Both the position numbers and the translations under genes were made by a program. Below are positions 7,553 through 15,668 of a stretch of 16,771 bases of DNA, one piece after another. Position 1 is the first letter of the stretch. The number at the start of each line of letters is the position of its first letter. Source of the stretch: an uncultured Pseudobdellovibrionaceae bacterium (GTDB lineage: Bacteria > Bdellovibrionota > Bdellovibrionia > Bdellovibrionales > Bdellovibrionaceae). The DNA is taken from positions 1 to 16,771 of the forward strand of contig CALCCV010000470.1 of NCBI GenBank assembly GCA_937900305.1. The letters run 5' to 3'. The notes under the pieces were generated by a model. That model saw only the letters and a list, made by a program, of their open reading frames with translations, was not told the origin of the DNA and made no database searches.

Positions 7553-7805
7553 TCTAGATCTAGGTTCAAGGCGTAATTCTCATCGAAAATAAACCTTACA
7601 AGCACATTATTAGGGAGCTGTCCCTGACGATGGTGAGCAAGCTCAGCTCGTACTGAGAAGCCTAAAGTTGTCAAATGGCTACCGCCTTATGCAAAGAGGT
7701 TTATGTTTCAGAGTTGCCTTGGGCCCTTTTTTTCGTTCGGGTCCGAACCTAACTTTCCGCATTTAAAGCCTTTCGAAAACTTTCAATAAAATAGACTTTT
7801 ATCAA

Positions 7806-7820
7806 GTCGAGATCTTCGAC
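7806..7820. repeat. Short inverted repeat upstream of the metalloprotease gene
   Basis: The arms GTCGA and TCGAC (5 bp) flank GATCT. It is 111 bases ahead of the metalloprotease start and a few bases before the stronger 8-bp dyad. It is a possible operator half of a larger regulatory region, but five base pairs can arise by chance. Confidence 0.3.
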
Positions 7821-7831
7821 CAAACTTCATT

Positions 7832-7859
7832 CAATTTGCAATGAAATAGTCGCAAATTG
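7832..7859. promoter_or_regulatory. Operator-like 8-bp inverted repeat
   Basis: The arms CAATTTGC (7832-7839) and GCAAATTG (7852-7859) are perfect reverse complements separated by 12 bases. The arm centres are 20 bases apart, about two helical turns, as in many dimeric-repressor operators. The site lies 71 bases upstream of the metalloprotease ATG. AT-rich arms and no following T-run argue against a terminator. No regulator gene lies nearby to assign it to. Confidence 0.4.
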
Positions 7860-7930
7860 TCTGGCAAATCCTCTTTTGAGATTCGCTCTCAAGGTCTTGA
7901 GGCCAGGACTGATTTTGCTGAAAAGTCATC

Positions 7931-9805
7931 ATGCAAAGAGTGACGTGGGATCGCGTGATGGTGGTGGGACTTGTGGCTTGGATGAGCTGGGGTTGTAGCC
8001 CCAATTTTTCAAGTGGCAGTGACGATGCGCCATCGACGGCCACTGAACCGGCTTACTGTTCAACTGTACAAACTTATGCGAGCGGAACAACCGTAACGGG
8101 AACGGCTTTGTTTTATTTTCGTCCTCTCGAGTTCAACACGGCACAGACTCGGGCTCTAGGGCTAAGTGGAACTCCCCAGTCCCAAGGTATTCCGAGCGCC
8201 GAAATTATCGTCTACAACGCGGCTGGTGCGGTCGTCCAGTGCGGTGTCACTGCGACGAATGGGGCCATCTCTGTTGTCGTTCCTGGACCAGGCAATTATC
8301 GGTTGGCGGTTTTTTCGAGGTCTTACAACAACACTCTGCGCTCGAGCGTCTTGAATAACCCTACGGACAATTTACCTTATGGAATTGCGAAAGAGTTTGT
8401 CGTGGCTGCGGGCGAAACAACGACGAGTATTGGGACTTTAAGCGCTAAAGCTCGCCTGTCGGAGTCGTCGAGCCTAGAGGGTGGAGCTTTCAACATTCAT
8501 TACAATTTATTTCGGGCCAACGAATTTATTCGCGCAAATGGTGGCAATGCGTCGTTCGTGGCTTCGAAGGTTCAGGTGTATTGGAAGCCGGGCTTTAATC
8601 CGCAATCCTACAACGGCGGCGGTCCCGGTGCCTCCTTCTATCGTTCGGGAGTCAAGCAGCTTTTTATTTTAGGTGGATCTGATGGGAACGTGTCGAGCGA
8701 GGACACCGATCACTTCGACGATTACATTATTCTTCACGAGTACGGCCATTTCCTAGAAGACATTCATGGTGGCTCTGATTCGCCGGGCGGTCGACATAAC
8801 GGAAATGCGATATTGGATCCACGTTTGGCATGGAGTGAAGGGTTTGCGAATTTTTTTTCTGCGTCTGTGATTGCACATGACGATGCGACACATGCTGGGC
8901 TTTATGGAGACACCTATGGTTTTCTCACTGACGCGCAAGAGGCGGGCGGCCAGGGTGGTTTAATTTACTCATACAATCTGACCGACAATGGGTTGACGGC
9001 AATGTTTGATTCAACTCAAGGTGCGAGTCAGGCTGATAATCCCGCGAATGTCGGAGAGGGGCCTTTCCGAGAGCTTTCTGTTTCGCGAACTCTTTTCAAA
9101 GGCACTTACGGTGGATCCTGCGGCGCCAGTGCTGATTGTGGCACAGTGTTTTTTCCATTTTCGGCAATGTGGGGAAACTTTACTGACACAAATAAGTTTG
9201 GTTCAGCGAATGTGCACTTCAAAAATTTAGGACTCTTTGCTCAATTGCTTCTGCAGGACTATTCCGCGACGAACGCAACGGCCGCCACAAATTTTACAAC
9301 TAAAACTTTGGATAATGAGCGGCAAAATGCGAATACAAAAGACTATGCGAACCCCGCCGTCATTCAGGCAGCGGCTTGCACTGCTAGCGTGACGATGCAT
9401 CCTAAGTCCGAGCAACAGGGAGTTTCAAATCAGTTTTTTTCGAATGATTTTTATGACTTCACTCATGATGGATCCCAGACGCAAATTATCCTGGATTACA
9501 CGCAAGGTGCAGCGCAGACCGCGGATCTGGATTTGATTTTGTGGCGCGAGGAATACACTTACTTCGAAGAAGCGACAGAAGTTCAAGGATACGCCAACAC
9601 TCAGTATGTCGCCCGAAGCAAACGCCGATACGGCGTACTTGAAAATGGCCAGGAAGTGATTTCCCTCGTCGGAATCCCAGCGGGTCACTACATGCTCAAT
9701 GTAAAAGCCAATGGTTATGCCGATGCACTGACAACGGCGGTGGTGACCTACACAATGAAAACGACCAATGGATCAACGGAGAAAAGCTTATGTCCTCAGT
9801 ATTAG
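7931..9805 (+). CDS. Secreted HExxH zinc metalloprotease, putative lipoprotein
   Basis: A 624-residue exported protein. A hydrophobic N-terminus (about 9-20) ends in MSWGC, so C22 may be lipidated, although the lipobox is imperfect (Ser at -3, Trp at -2). Residues about 50-170 look like a beta-rich carboxypeptidase-regulatory or transthyretin-like domain (GTALFYFRPLE, then GPGNYRLAVFS). The catalytic region has HEYGH (269-273) and, 30 residues on, AWSEGFANFF with E303 as the likely third zinc ligand, a gluzincin arrangement. The connecting DSPGGRHN and LDPRLAWSEG resemble hypothetical lipoproteins of myxobacteria. H279 also sits where a metzincin ligand would be, but the required Gly is Glu276. 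The C-terminus (about 490-610), with ADLDLILW and VISLVGIPAGHYMLNV, resembles a pre-peptidase C-terminal domain. The substrate is unknown. The last 16 bases overlap the next gene. Confidence 0.82.
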   Translation: MQRVTWDRVMVVGLVAWMSWGCSPNFSSGSDDAPSTATEPAYCSTVQTYASGTTVTGTALFYFRPLEFNTAQTRALGLSGTPQSQGIPSAEIIVYNAAGAVVQCGVTATNGAISVVVPGPGNYRLAVFSRSYNNTLRSSVLNNPTDNLPYGIAKEFVVAAGETTTSIGTLSAKARLSESSSLEGGAFNIHYNLFRANEFIRANGGNASFVASKVQVYWKPGFNPQSYNGGGPGASFYRSGVKQLFILGGSDGNVSSEDTDHFDDYIILHEYGHFLEDIHGGSDSPGGRHNGNAILDPRLAWSEGFANFFSASVIAHDDATHAGLYGDTYGFLTDAQEAGGQGGLIYSYNLTDNGLTAMFDSTQGASQADNPANVGEGPFRELSVSRTLFKGTYGGSCGASADCGTVFFPFSAMWGNFTDTNKFGSANVHFKNLGLFAQLLLQDYSATNATAATNFTTKTLDNERQNANTKDYANPAVIQAAACTASVTMHPKSEQQGVSNQFFSNDFYDFTHDGSQTQIILDYTQGAAQTADLDLILWREEYTYFEEATEVQGYANTQYVARSKRRYGVLENGQEVISLVGIPAGHYMLNVKANGYADALTTAVVTYTMKTTNGSTEKSLCPQY

Positions 9806-10377
9806 TCGCGTTGATCAAACGAAAATGGAAGCTCACACTCGGACTCACACTGTCGGCGGGGTTGGTTTTGAGCATCTGCGCAGAAAAATACTCGACGACT
9901 CAGGTCCCTCTTCGCGGTTTTGATATCGAAGCAAAGTTGAAGGGCAAAACCCTGGCTCCGGTCCAGGTAGCTATCGAAGAGGTGTCTCGCGAGGGATATT
10001 TTTGGACCACTGTTCATTTGCGAGGACATGTGCGCATCAATCGCAATGACTATCGAAACGCAAAGTTAAAATGGATTTTACCCGAAAACGTCAGTGCGAC
10101 GTCTGGCGAGGTTGAGATGGATCTAGAGCCAGATAAAGGTTTTCAAATCAAAAGTTTTGATTTGATCGTAGAAGATCTCGCTGAGCTCGAACGACCTGAA
10201 GTTTCGCTGAAGGTTGAAACAGAAATTCGAGATCAGGTTTTTGGCAATGCGGCTTTTTACACATTCCACTACTCAGATACCTATGATTCGCGCATGAAAA
10301 GGCGCGCCCAACGACAGCGAGAAATTGCGACAGCAAAAGGCGAAAGTTTGCCTGCAGCCGCAAAAATGCAACGCTAG
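9790..10377 (+). CDS. Membrane-anchored or exported protein of unknown function coupled to the metalloprotease
   Basis: Not recognised. The 195-residue protein has a basic N-terminus (LIKRKWK) and one hydrophobic segment at about 14-31 (LTLGLTLSAGLVLSICA), which could be a cleavable signal or an anchor. The remainder, about 35-165, alternates charged and hydrophobic residues as in a beta-sandwich, with no cysteines after C30. The C-terminus is helical and basic (SRMKRRAQRQREIATAKG). It starts inside the last codons of the metalloprotease gene, with GGAG eight bases upstream of the ATG, so the two are translationally coupled. A role as chaperone, inhibitor or anchoring partner of the protease is a guess from this linkage. 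It is convergent with nfu, 18 bases separating the genes. Confidence 0.78.
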   Translation: MSSVLVALIKRKWKLTLGLTLSAGLVLSICAEKYSTTQVPLRGFDIEAKLKGKTLAPVQVAIEEVSREGYFWTTVHLRGHVRINRNDYRNAKLKWILPENVSATSGEVEMDLEPDKGFQIKSFDLIVEDLAELERPEVSLKVETEIRDQVFGNAAFYTFHYSDTYDSRMKRRAQRQREIATAKGESLPAAAKMQR

Positions 10378-10395
10378 CAAAATACGCCCTCGGTT

Positions 10396-10962
10396 TTAAA
10401 TCGGAAAAACTTCAATCTGGGGATTGAACTCGTCACGCAGAATTCCTTCGATCGCCATCAGCGTTCCCGTTGTGGATGAAGGACAGGTTCCACAGGCGCC
10501 TTCATAAAATACGTAGAGCTTGTTGTCTTCGTATTTTGTGATCGTGAGATCTCCGCCGTCACCTTGCAGGCCAGGTCTGACGGTGCGGTCTAATATTTCT
10601 TCAATCTTTCGTAGATCTTCTGGCAAATGATCTCGAGAGACTTTCTTCTGGGTTTCTTTGTTGAAATCTGGTTTGTGAAGGGGCAACCGAGTTTCAATCA
10701 CCGAGCGCGCCTGCGCTTGGACGTCTTCGGGATCTTCATCAAATTGGTGGGTCAGCGTAATTACATTTTGAAACAGATGGACTTGCTTAACACCTCGAAT
10801 TTGCATCAAGGATTCGATCAAAGGCAAGTGACTCACTGACTCGCCGGCTGTGAATCCAGCTTTGCCTTCGAGCAAAACGGGCCGATCGAGGATGAACTTC
10901 CACGCATTGGGGTTGGGAGTCGGTTGAATGCGAATATCAACGTACGGTGTTTGTGTTTCCAA
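10396..10962 (-). CDS. nfu: Nfu-type iron-sulfur cluster carrier
   Basis: A 188-residue protein with an N-terminal Nfu_N domain (about 7-95; IRIQPTPNPNAWKF at 10-23 is the family hallmark) and a C-terminal NifU domain (about 115-188; RPGLQGDGGDLT, then ACGTCPSS). C157 and C160 form the CxxC that bridges a [4Fe-4S] cluster between two subunits. Nfu proteins receive clusters from the SufBCD scaffold and pass them to target enzymes. The start is a TTG at 10962, supported by AGGAG seven bases upstream. It overlaps the end of sufS by 26 bases, so it is the last, coupled gene of the SUF operon. No intrinsic terminator is visible in the 18 bases beyond it. Confidence 0.93.
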   Translation of the reverse strand: METQTPYVDIRIQPTPNPNAWKFILDRPVLLEGKAGFTAGESVSHLPLIESLMQIRGVKQVHLFQNVITLTHQFDEDPEDVQAQARSVIETRLPLHKPDFNKETQKKVSRDHLPEDLRKIEEILDRTVRPGLQGDGGDLTITKYEDNKLYVFYEGACGTCPSSTTGTLMAIEGILRDEFNPQIEVFPI

Positions 10963-12178
10963 AGAGTAACTCCTGAGCTTTCTCGAGCCCTTGTTGCAAC
11001 TGAATTAGATCTTGCTCGTTGTTATAAATAGAGAGAGAAGCGCGCACCGTGGCGGGCACTCCAAGCGCCCTCATCAGCGGTTGGGTGCAATGATGACCGC
11101 AACGGACAGCAATTCCCTGCTGATCCAAAATAAAACCAACGTCCGAGGCATGTACGCCTTTGAAATTGAAAGAAACAATCGGAGCATGTGGAAGCTCCAG
11201 GGAACCATAAGTTTCAATGTTCTTAAATTCGGCAAGCAAAGAGATCAGTTTTTTCAAAAGTGTTTTCTCGTGCGCTTGGATATCGGTCAGAGGGATATTT
11301 TGAAAAAAATCGAGCGCCGCTCCCATGCCCAAAACACCTTCGACGTTTGGCGTACCAGGTTCAAACCGTTGCGGTGGTGGTAAGAACGTTGTTTTTTCTT
11401 CAGTGACCTCAGAAATTTGACTGCCGCCAAAAGTCGCCGGAGGCATTCGTGACAAAACTTCAGAGCGGCCATAAAGTACGCCAATTCCATAAGGAGCAAA
11501 AATCTTATGGCCAGAAAAGGCAAAAAAATCACAACCTAGGTTAGTTAGGTGAATTCGTTCGTTGGCCATTAGCTGAGCCCCATCCACCAGACTAAGTGCG
11601 CCGTACCTTTGGCAGAGTTCGATCATTTGACTGACGGGAGTAAAAATTCCCAGGGTATTTGAGCAGGCAGTGAAGGCGGCGATGCGAATTCGACCCGTTT
11701 TAAGATGTTTTTCGAAGTCCTCAAGATCAACTTGGCCACTGGCCGTGATCTTGGCAAAATGAACTTTTCCATTTCGCTGCATTGCTAAGTTGTGCCACGG
11801 AACAATATTTGAATGATGCTCTAATTGCGTGAGCAAAATCTCGTCACCAACTTTGAAAATCCCTTGAGCCAATGATTGCGCCACTAAATTGATGGAGTCC
11901 GTTGTTCCTTTGGTAAAGATCAATCCTGCAGAGGGAGCACCTAGGTACTCCGCAAATTTTTCGCGAACGGCTTCGTAATTCGCAGTCGCTCGATCACTCA
12001 AATAATGCGCCCCTCGGTGCACGTTGGCGGCCTCAAGACTGAGAAAGTGGTTCACCCGATCAATCACGGCTTGCGGTTTGAGGGCTGTTGCGGCGCTATC
12101 CAAATAACACAGAGGCTGCCCATAGACAGTTTGATTCAACGCGGGAAACTGCTCGCGAACAGACTTGAAATCAGTCAC
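10937..12178 (-). CDS. sufS: Cysteine desulfurase SufS (group II)
   Basis: A 413-residue PLP enzyme that removes sulfur from cysteine as an enzyme-bound persulfide for cluster assembly. Visible features are YLDSAAT (25-31), EHHSNIVPW (120-128, H121 stacking on PLP), LVDGAQ (197-202, D199), the Schiff-base lysine K225 in FSGHK, and the persulfide-forming C364 in RCGHHCTQP followed by VRASLSIYN. The usual xPH after VDGAQ is replaced by MANE, and C360 is an extra cysteine next to the active-site loop. The start is GTG at 12178, overlapping the sufD stop as GTGA, with a GGGGG run upstream. Length matches E. coli SufS (about 406). No SufE or SufU partner is encoded in the operon. Confidence 0.95.
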   Translation of the reverse strand: MTDFKSVREQFPALNQTVYGQPLCYLDSAATALKPQAVIDRVNHFLSLEAANVHRGAHYLSDRATANYEAVREKFAEYLGAPSAGLIFTKGTTDSINLVAQSLAQGIFKVGDEILLTQLEHHSNIVPWHNLAMQRNGKVHFAKITASGQVDLEDFEKHLKTGRIRIAAFTACSNTLGIFTPVSQMIELCQRYGALSLVDGAQLMANERIHLTNLGCDFFAFSGHKIFAPYGIGVLYGRSEVLSRMPPATFGGSQISEVTEEKTTFLPPPQRFEPGTPNVEGVLGMGAALDFFQNIPLTDIQAHEKTLLKKLISLLAEFKNIETYGSLELPHAPIVSFNFKGVHASDVGFILDQQGIAVRCGHHCTQPLMRALGVPATVRASLSIYNNEQDLIQLQQGLEKAQELLFGNTNTVR

Positions 12179-13443
12179 CGCGGACCCCCTTCACTTGCTG
12201 CAAAGTACGAGTGCAGCCGCGAACGGATGTGGCTTTGCAAAACTCCGACGGGAGCGGCCTCAAGTAAGTCCGCCAGAAATGCTTCTTTCAGTAATTTTTC
12301 GGCGGTTGGGCCAGAGAGACCGCGACTGCGAAGATAGAAAAGTTCTTCTGGATCTAAGAATCCGGTTGAAGCTCCGTGGCTGGCCTTAACATCATCTGCG
12401 TAGATTTCTAAAATTGGTCGCGCATTAAACTCCGACTTGTCATCGAGTTGAAGAAATTTGGCCAATTGTTCCGCTGCGGATTTTTGGGCTTGGTGTTGAA
12501 TGCGGATCTTTCCAGTGAAGATGGTTTTGGCTCCATCATCCAAAATACCTTTGTACTTTTGTGTGGATCGCGTGTCGCCAGCAGAGTGAACGATATTTAT
12601 AAAATGATCGCAATGGGCTTGATCCCGGCAATAAGACAAGCCTTGCAGATGGACATTCGCGCGTTCGCCTAAGAGCTCGGCGGAGACGTTATTGCGGAAC
12701 CATCCTCCGCCTCCAAAAAATTGCCAAGCCTGCACAATCGCATCAGTCTGTAATTTCAAATGAGTTTGCGAAAACCACGAGTGGGATTTTTTACTGTCGC
12801 GGGTGTCCAACAGTTTGAGCTCTGCGTGTTCGGCTGCGTCGACGGTCAGCTGGCTCATTTGAAAGTGGTGTTCACCACTCACGCCATTGTGTTGAATCAA
12901 CACGTCAGCTTTGGCACTCGGGCCAAGCTTCAAGTGCCAAACTACAGAGCACAACGAGGGTTTTTCGTTCGAATTTTCTGAAAAAACATGGATGACGATC
13001 GGCTTTGGCAAAACCAAATTTATTTCGAGCGTCGTCGTGAACCGTTGAAAAATATCACTCAAGGCTTGGAGGCCATCATAAGTCGATGTCGGTGAAGGAC
13101 CTTTGTTTTCGGCGTCGACTGTTTTCACGGTGAGTCCGGCGTGCTTATCGGATTGACTAGATAAAAACACGTCGTTTACAAAAAATAAGTTGATGGCGTT
13201 TGGCCACTTTGCAGTGGCCGCGTGAGCTGCCCAGCCGCTAGTCAAAGTTTTTTCAATCTCCGTGTACGCAACAAAATCAGTCGCAGCGAGCGCTTTGGTA
13301 CTGGTGTAGTGCCAATCTTCAAGGTGACGTTGGGGCAAACCATTGGATTTCAAAAACGCAAAAGCTTCGGCCTTCGTCGCAAGTGCGGCGGGAGAAAGTC
13401 CAAGATCTCGAGAAAATTCTTCTGCCAAAGTTAAGACATTCAT
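12175..13443 (-). CDS. sufD: FeS cluster assembly scaffold subunit SufD
   Basis: A 422-residue partner of SufB in the SufBC2D scaffold complex. The N-terminal helical domain (about 1-60) includes LPQRHLEDWHYT, a typical SufD segment. The right-handed beta-helix core is at about 145-350, and the C-terminal helical domain that contacts SufC is at 360-422 (DPEELFYLRSRGLS). H356 in SHGAS corresponds to the His (H360 in E. coli) at the SufB-SufD interface needed for cluster building. The common Cys two residues earlier is Ala354. The ATG is two bases after the sufC stop, with GGAG eight bases upstream. Confidence 0.94.
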   Translation of the reverse strand: MNVLTLAEEFSRDLGLSPAALATKAEAFAFLKSNGLPQRHLEDWHYTSTKALAATDFVAYTEIEKTLTSGWAAHAATAKWPNAINLFFVNDVFLSSQSDKHAGLTVKTVDAENKGPSPTSTYDGLQALSDIFQRFTTTLEINLVLPKPIVIHVFSENSNEKPSLCSVVWHLKLGPSAKADVLIQHNGVSGEHHFQMSQLTVDAAEHAELKLLDTRDSKKSHSWFSQTHLKLQTDAIVQAWQFFGGGGWFRNNVSAELLGERANVHLQGLSYCRDQAHCDHFINIVHSAGDTRSTQKYKGILDDGAKTIFTGKIRIQHQAQKSAAEQLAKFLQLDDKSEFNARPILEIYADDVKASHGASTGFLDPEELFYLRSRGLSGPTAEKLLKEAFLADLLEAAPVGVLQSHIRSRLHSYFAASEGGPR

Positions 13444-13445
13444 AG

Positions 13446-14201
13446 TTAATTCTCCAACCAGTCATAACCCTCTTTTTCAAGACGGAGCGCTAGCTCCGGG
13501 CCACCCGAAGCGACGATTTGACCTTTGGCGAGGACATGAACAAAGTCTGGTTTGATATAATCTAGCAAACGCTGGTAGTGCGTGATGAGCAGCACAGCGT
13601 TCTCTTTAGACCGGAGACGATTTACGCCTTCGGCCACCACTTTGAGAGCGTCAATGTCCAATCCTGAGTCCGTTTCGTCTAAGATCGCGAGTCTGGGTGA
13701 AAGAACGGCCATTTGTAAAATTTCATTTTTCTTTTTTTCGCCACCTGAAAATCCGACATTCACTCCCCGATCTAAAAAATCGGGTTTCATTTGTAGCAAA
13801 GACAATTTCTTCTCAACGAATTCACGAAATTGGCCCTCTGACAAACCCTCGGCCCCTTGATGTTCGAGGACCGCATTGAACGCCATGTGCAAAAAGTGCA
13901 GATTTGTAACTCCAGGAATTTCCACGGGGTATTGATACGCTAAAAACAGGCCTTCCTTGGCTCTTTCATCGGGCGCCAGGGTCGCGAGATTTTTCATCTG
14001 AAGATTGATCTCAAACAAAATATCACCGGCGGTGATGTCATAGTCAGGATGGCCAGCCAGCACCTTTGACAGAGTGCTTTTTCCCGATCCATTGGGCCCC
14101 ATAATCGCGTGGACTTCGCCGGCGTTAATCTTCAAGTTGAGACCTTTGAGAACTTCGTTTTCACCCACATTGGCGCGCAAATTTTTAACTTCTAGCAACA
14201 T
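13446..14201 (-). CDS. sufC: FeS cluster assembly ATPase SufC
   Basis: A 251-residue ABC-type ATPase that drives conformational change in SufBC2D. Walker A is GPNGSGKST (35-43). The Q-loop lies in FLAYQYPVEIPGV (86-98), a SufC-specific stretch. The signature is FSGGEKKKNE (151-160). Walker B is LAILDETDSGLD (171-182), and the switch is H208. It has no membrane segment, as expected. It begins 27 bases after sufB and ends two bases before sufD. Confidence 0.96.
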   Translation of the reverse strand: MLLEVKNLRANVGENEVLKGLNLKINAGEVHAIMGPNGSGKSTLSKVLAGHPDYDITAGDILFEINLQMKNLATLAPDERAKEGLFLAYQYPVEIPGVTNLHFLHMAFNAVLEHQGAEGLSEGQFREFVEKKLSLLQMKPDFLDRGVNVGFSGGEKKKNEILQMAVLSPRLAILDETDSGLDIDALKVVAEGVNRLRSKENAVLLITHYQRLLDYIKPDFVHVLAKGQIVASGGPELALRLEKEGYDWLEN

Positions 14202-14228
14202 ACTTTATTCTCTTTCCAACGGCGAACT

Positions 14229-15668
14229 TTAACCAACGCTGTTTTCTAATTTCATTTCGATCAACTTTACGGCTTCAACACTGAATTCAAGCGGAAGCTC
14301 TTTAAAAACTTCTTTGCAAAAACCATTTACGACGAGCGAAATGGATTGCTCACTACTGAGCCCGCGGGACTGCAAGTAAAACAGTTGCTCTTCAGATATT
14401 CTCGATGTCGTTGCTTCGTGCTCCACTTTCGCGGTTTTATTCTTGATTTCAAGGTAGGGATAAGTGTGTGCACTCGCATCGGAACCAACGAGCATCGAGT
14501 CGCATTGCGAATAATTTCTGGCGTTCGTTGCGGAAGGCATGATGCGAACTTGGCCTCGGTAAGCGTTGCTACTGTGCCCAGCCGAAATCCCTTTTGAGAT
14601 GATTGTGGACTTCGTATTTTTGCCAAGGTGGATCATCTTTGTTCCGGTATCGGCTTGCATGTAATCATGGGTCAGTGCCACTGAATAAAAGGCACCTTCA
14701 GATTCGTCTCCGACTAAGAGGACCGAAGGATATTTCCAGGTGATGGCAGAGCCCGATTCCACTTGGGTCCACGAGATTTTCGACCGACGACCGGCGCACT
14801 TTCCACGTTTGGTGACGAAATTGTAAATTCCGCCGCGACCGTTTTTGTCACCGGTGTACCAGTTTTGAACCGTAGAATATTTAATTTCTGCATTTTCGAG
14901 TGCAATGAGTTCGACGACGGCAGCGTGGAGTTGGTTTTCGTCTCGCTGAGGGGCCGTGCAACCCTCAAGGTAATTTACGAAACTGCCCTCATCGGCAACG
15001 ATCAGAGTTCGTTCGAATTGGCCAGTCTCTTTAGCGTTGATTCGAAAATATGTGGAAAGATCAATCGGGCACCTGACACCCTTTGGTATATAGACAAACG
15101 AGCCGTCGGTGAAAACCGCTGCGTTGAGGGCCGCATAGTAGTTGTCAGCAAAAGGAACAACGCTGGCAAAATATTTTTTCACCAGATCAGCGTGTTTGTG
15201 AAGGGCTTCCGAGATGGAGCAAAAAATCACTCCCACTTTTTCCAGAGTATCACTGTGAGTGGTAGCAATCGAAACCGAATCAAAAACGACATCCATTGCA
15301 ACGCCCGAAATTCGTTTTTGCTCTTGAAGAGGAATTCCCAGTCGTTCGAAGGTTTTCAAGAGCTCGGGATCGAGTTCAGTCAGAGATTTCGGACCCTCTT
15401 TATTTTTTTTAGGTGCTGAGAAATAAGAGATCGCTTGAAAGTCGATTTTTGGGTAATGCACGTGGGCCCACTCGGGCTCCGTCATTGTTTGCCAGTGGCG
15501 AAAGGCTTTTAGTCGATATTCCAGCATCCAAGCGGGCTCTGATTTTTTTTCCGAAATCAGGCGGATGACATCTTCATTCAGACCTTTGGCGACTTGATCT
15601 GATTCGATGGTCGTTTCAAATCCGTACTTATATTCATAGTCTTGAGTTGATTTGTTGTTGTCAGCCAT
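14229..15668 (-). CDS. sufB: FeS cluster assembly scaffold protein SufB
   Basis: A 479-residue SUF scaffold on which nascent clusters are built. Recognisable segments are EPAWMLEYRLKAF (44-56), PKGVRCPIDLSTYFRIN (195-211), LEGCTAP (234-240), KYSTVQNWY (263-271) and VEHEATTSRI (415-424). C237 and C389 (SQCDSML) line up by eye with E. coli C254 and C405, and H417-E418 with H433-E434, so the functional set is intact. The second cysteine of the usual CGAHT motif is replaced (ASAHT), as is FYCQ (FYLQ). The ATG at 15668 has GAGG six bases upstream and overlaps the regulator's stop by 8 bases. An upstream in-frame TTG at 15680 is less likely. Confidence 0.96.
   Translation of the reverse strand: MADNNKSTQDYEYKYGFETTIESDQVAKGLNEDVIRLISEKKSEPAWMLEYRLKAFRHWQTMTEPEWAHVHYPKIDFQAISYFSAPKKNKEGPKSLTELDPELLKTFERLGIPLQEQKRISGVAMDVVFDSVSIATTHSDTLEKVGVIFCSISEALHKHADLVKKYFASVVPFADNYYAALNAAVFTDGSFVYIPKGVRCPIDLSTYFRINAKETGQFERTLIVADEGSFVNYLEGCTAPQRDENQLHAAVVELIALENAEIKYSTVQNWYTGDKNGRGGIYNFVTKRGKCAGRRSKISWTQVESGSAITWKYPSVLLVGDESEGAFYSVALTHDYMQADTGTKMIHLGKNTKSTIISKGISAGHSSNAYRGQVRIMPSATNARNYSQCDSMLVGSDASAHTYPYLEIKNKTAKVEHEATTSRISEEQLFYLQSRGLSSEQSISLVVNGFCKEVFKELPLEFSVEAVKLIEMKLENSVG

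Larger units (their letters stand above)
7453..7930. other. Divergent intergenic region between xseA and the metalloprotease gene
   Basis: This 478-base stretch is the only long one without a convincing gene. It must hold the promoters for the xseA operon (minus) and the metalloprotease pair (plus), but no -35/-10 pair is good enough to place. It contains a 21-codon plus-strand ORF (7487-7552), overlapping small dyads around 7615-7658, a dyad GTTCGG/CCGAAC at 7735-7748 preceded by a T-run, and two operator-like inverted repeats (7806-7820 and 7832-7859). The T-run lies upstream of the 7735-7748 dyad on the plus strand, so that element is not a standard terminator. Confidence 0.6.

Noticed and set aside
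7527..7555. Promoter-like TTGACC-17-TAATCT on the plus strand
   Set aside because: The -10 box matches only three of six consensus bases and it would give a leader of about 370 bases; it is probably chance.
7615..7658. Overlapping small dyads (GAGCTG/CAGCTC, TGAGC/GCTCA, CTCAG/CTGAG) as a riboswitch or small RNA
   Set aside because: The arms are 5-6 bp and mutually exclusive, with no recognisable riboswitch core and no clear promoter or terminator.
7724..7748. GGGCCC plus T-run and GTTCGG/CCGAAC dyad as a possible terminator
   Set aside because: On the plus strand the T-run precedes the dyad, and on the minus strand the dyad is followed by A residues, so neither orientation fits an intrinsic terminator.
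10378..10395. Bidirectional terminator between the convergent genes
   Set aside because: The 18-base gap has no stable stem followed by T residues on either strand.
14763..15419. 218-codon plus-strand open frame inside sufB
   Set aside because: It is antisense to strongly conserved SufB sequence; the translation shows no family features and there is no supporting start site.
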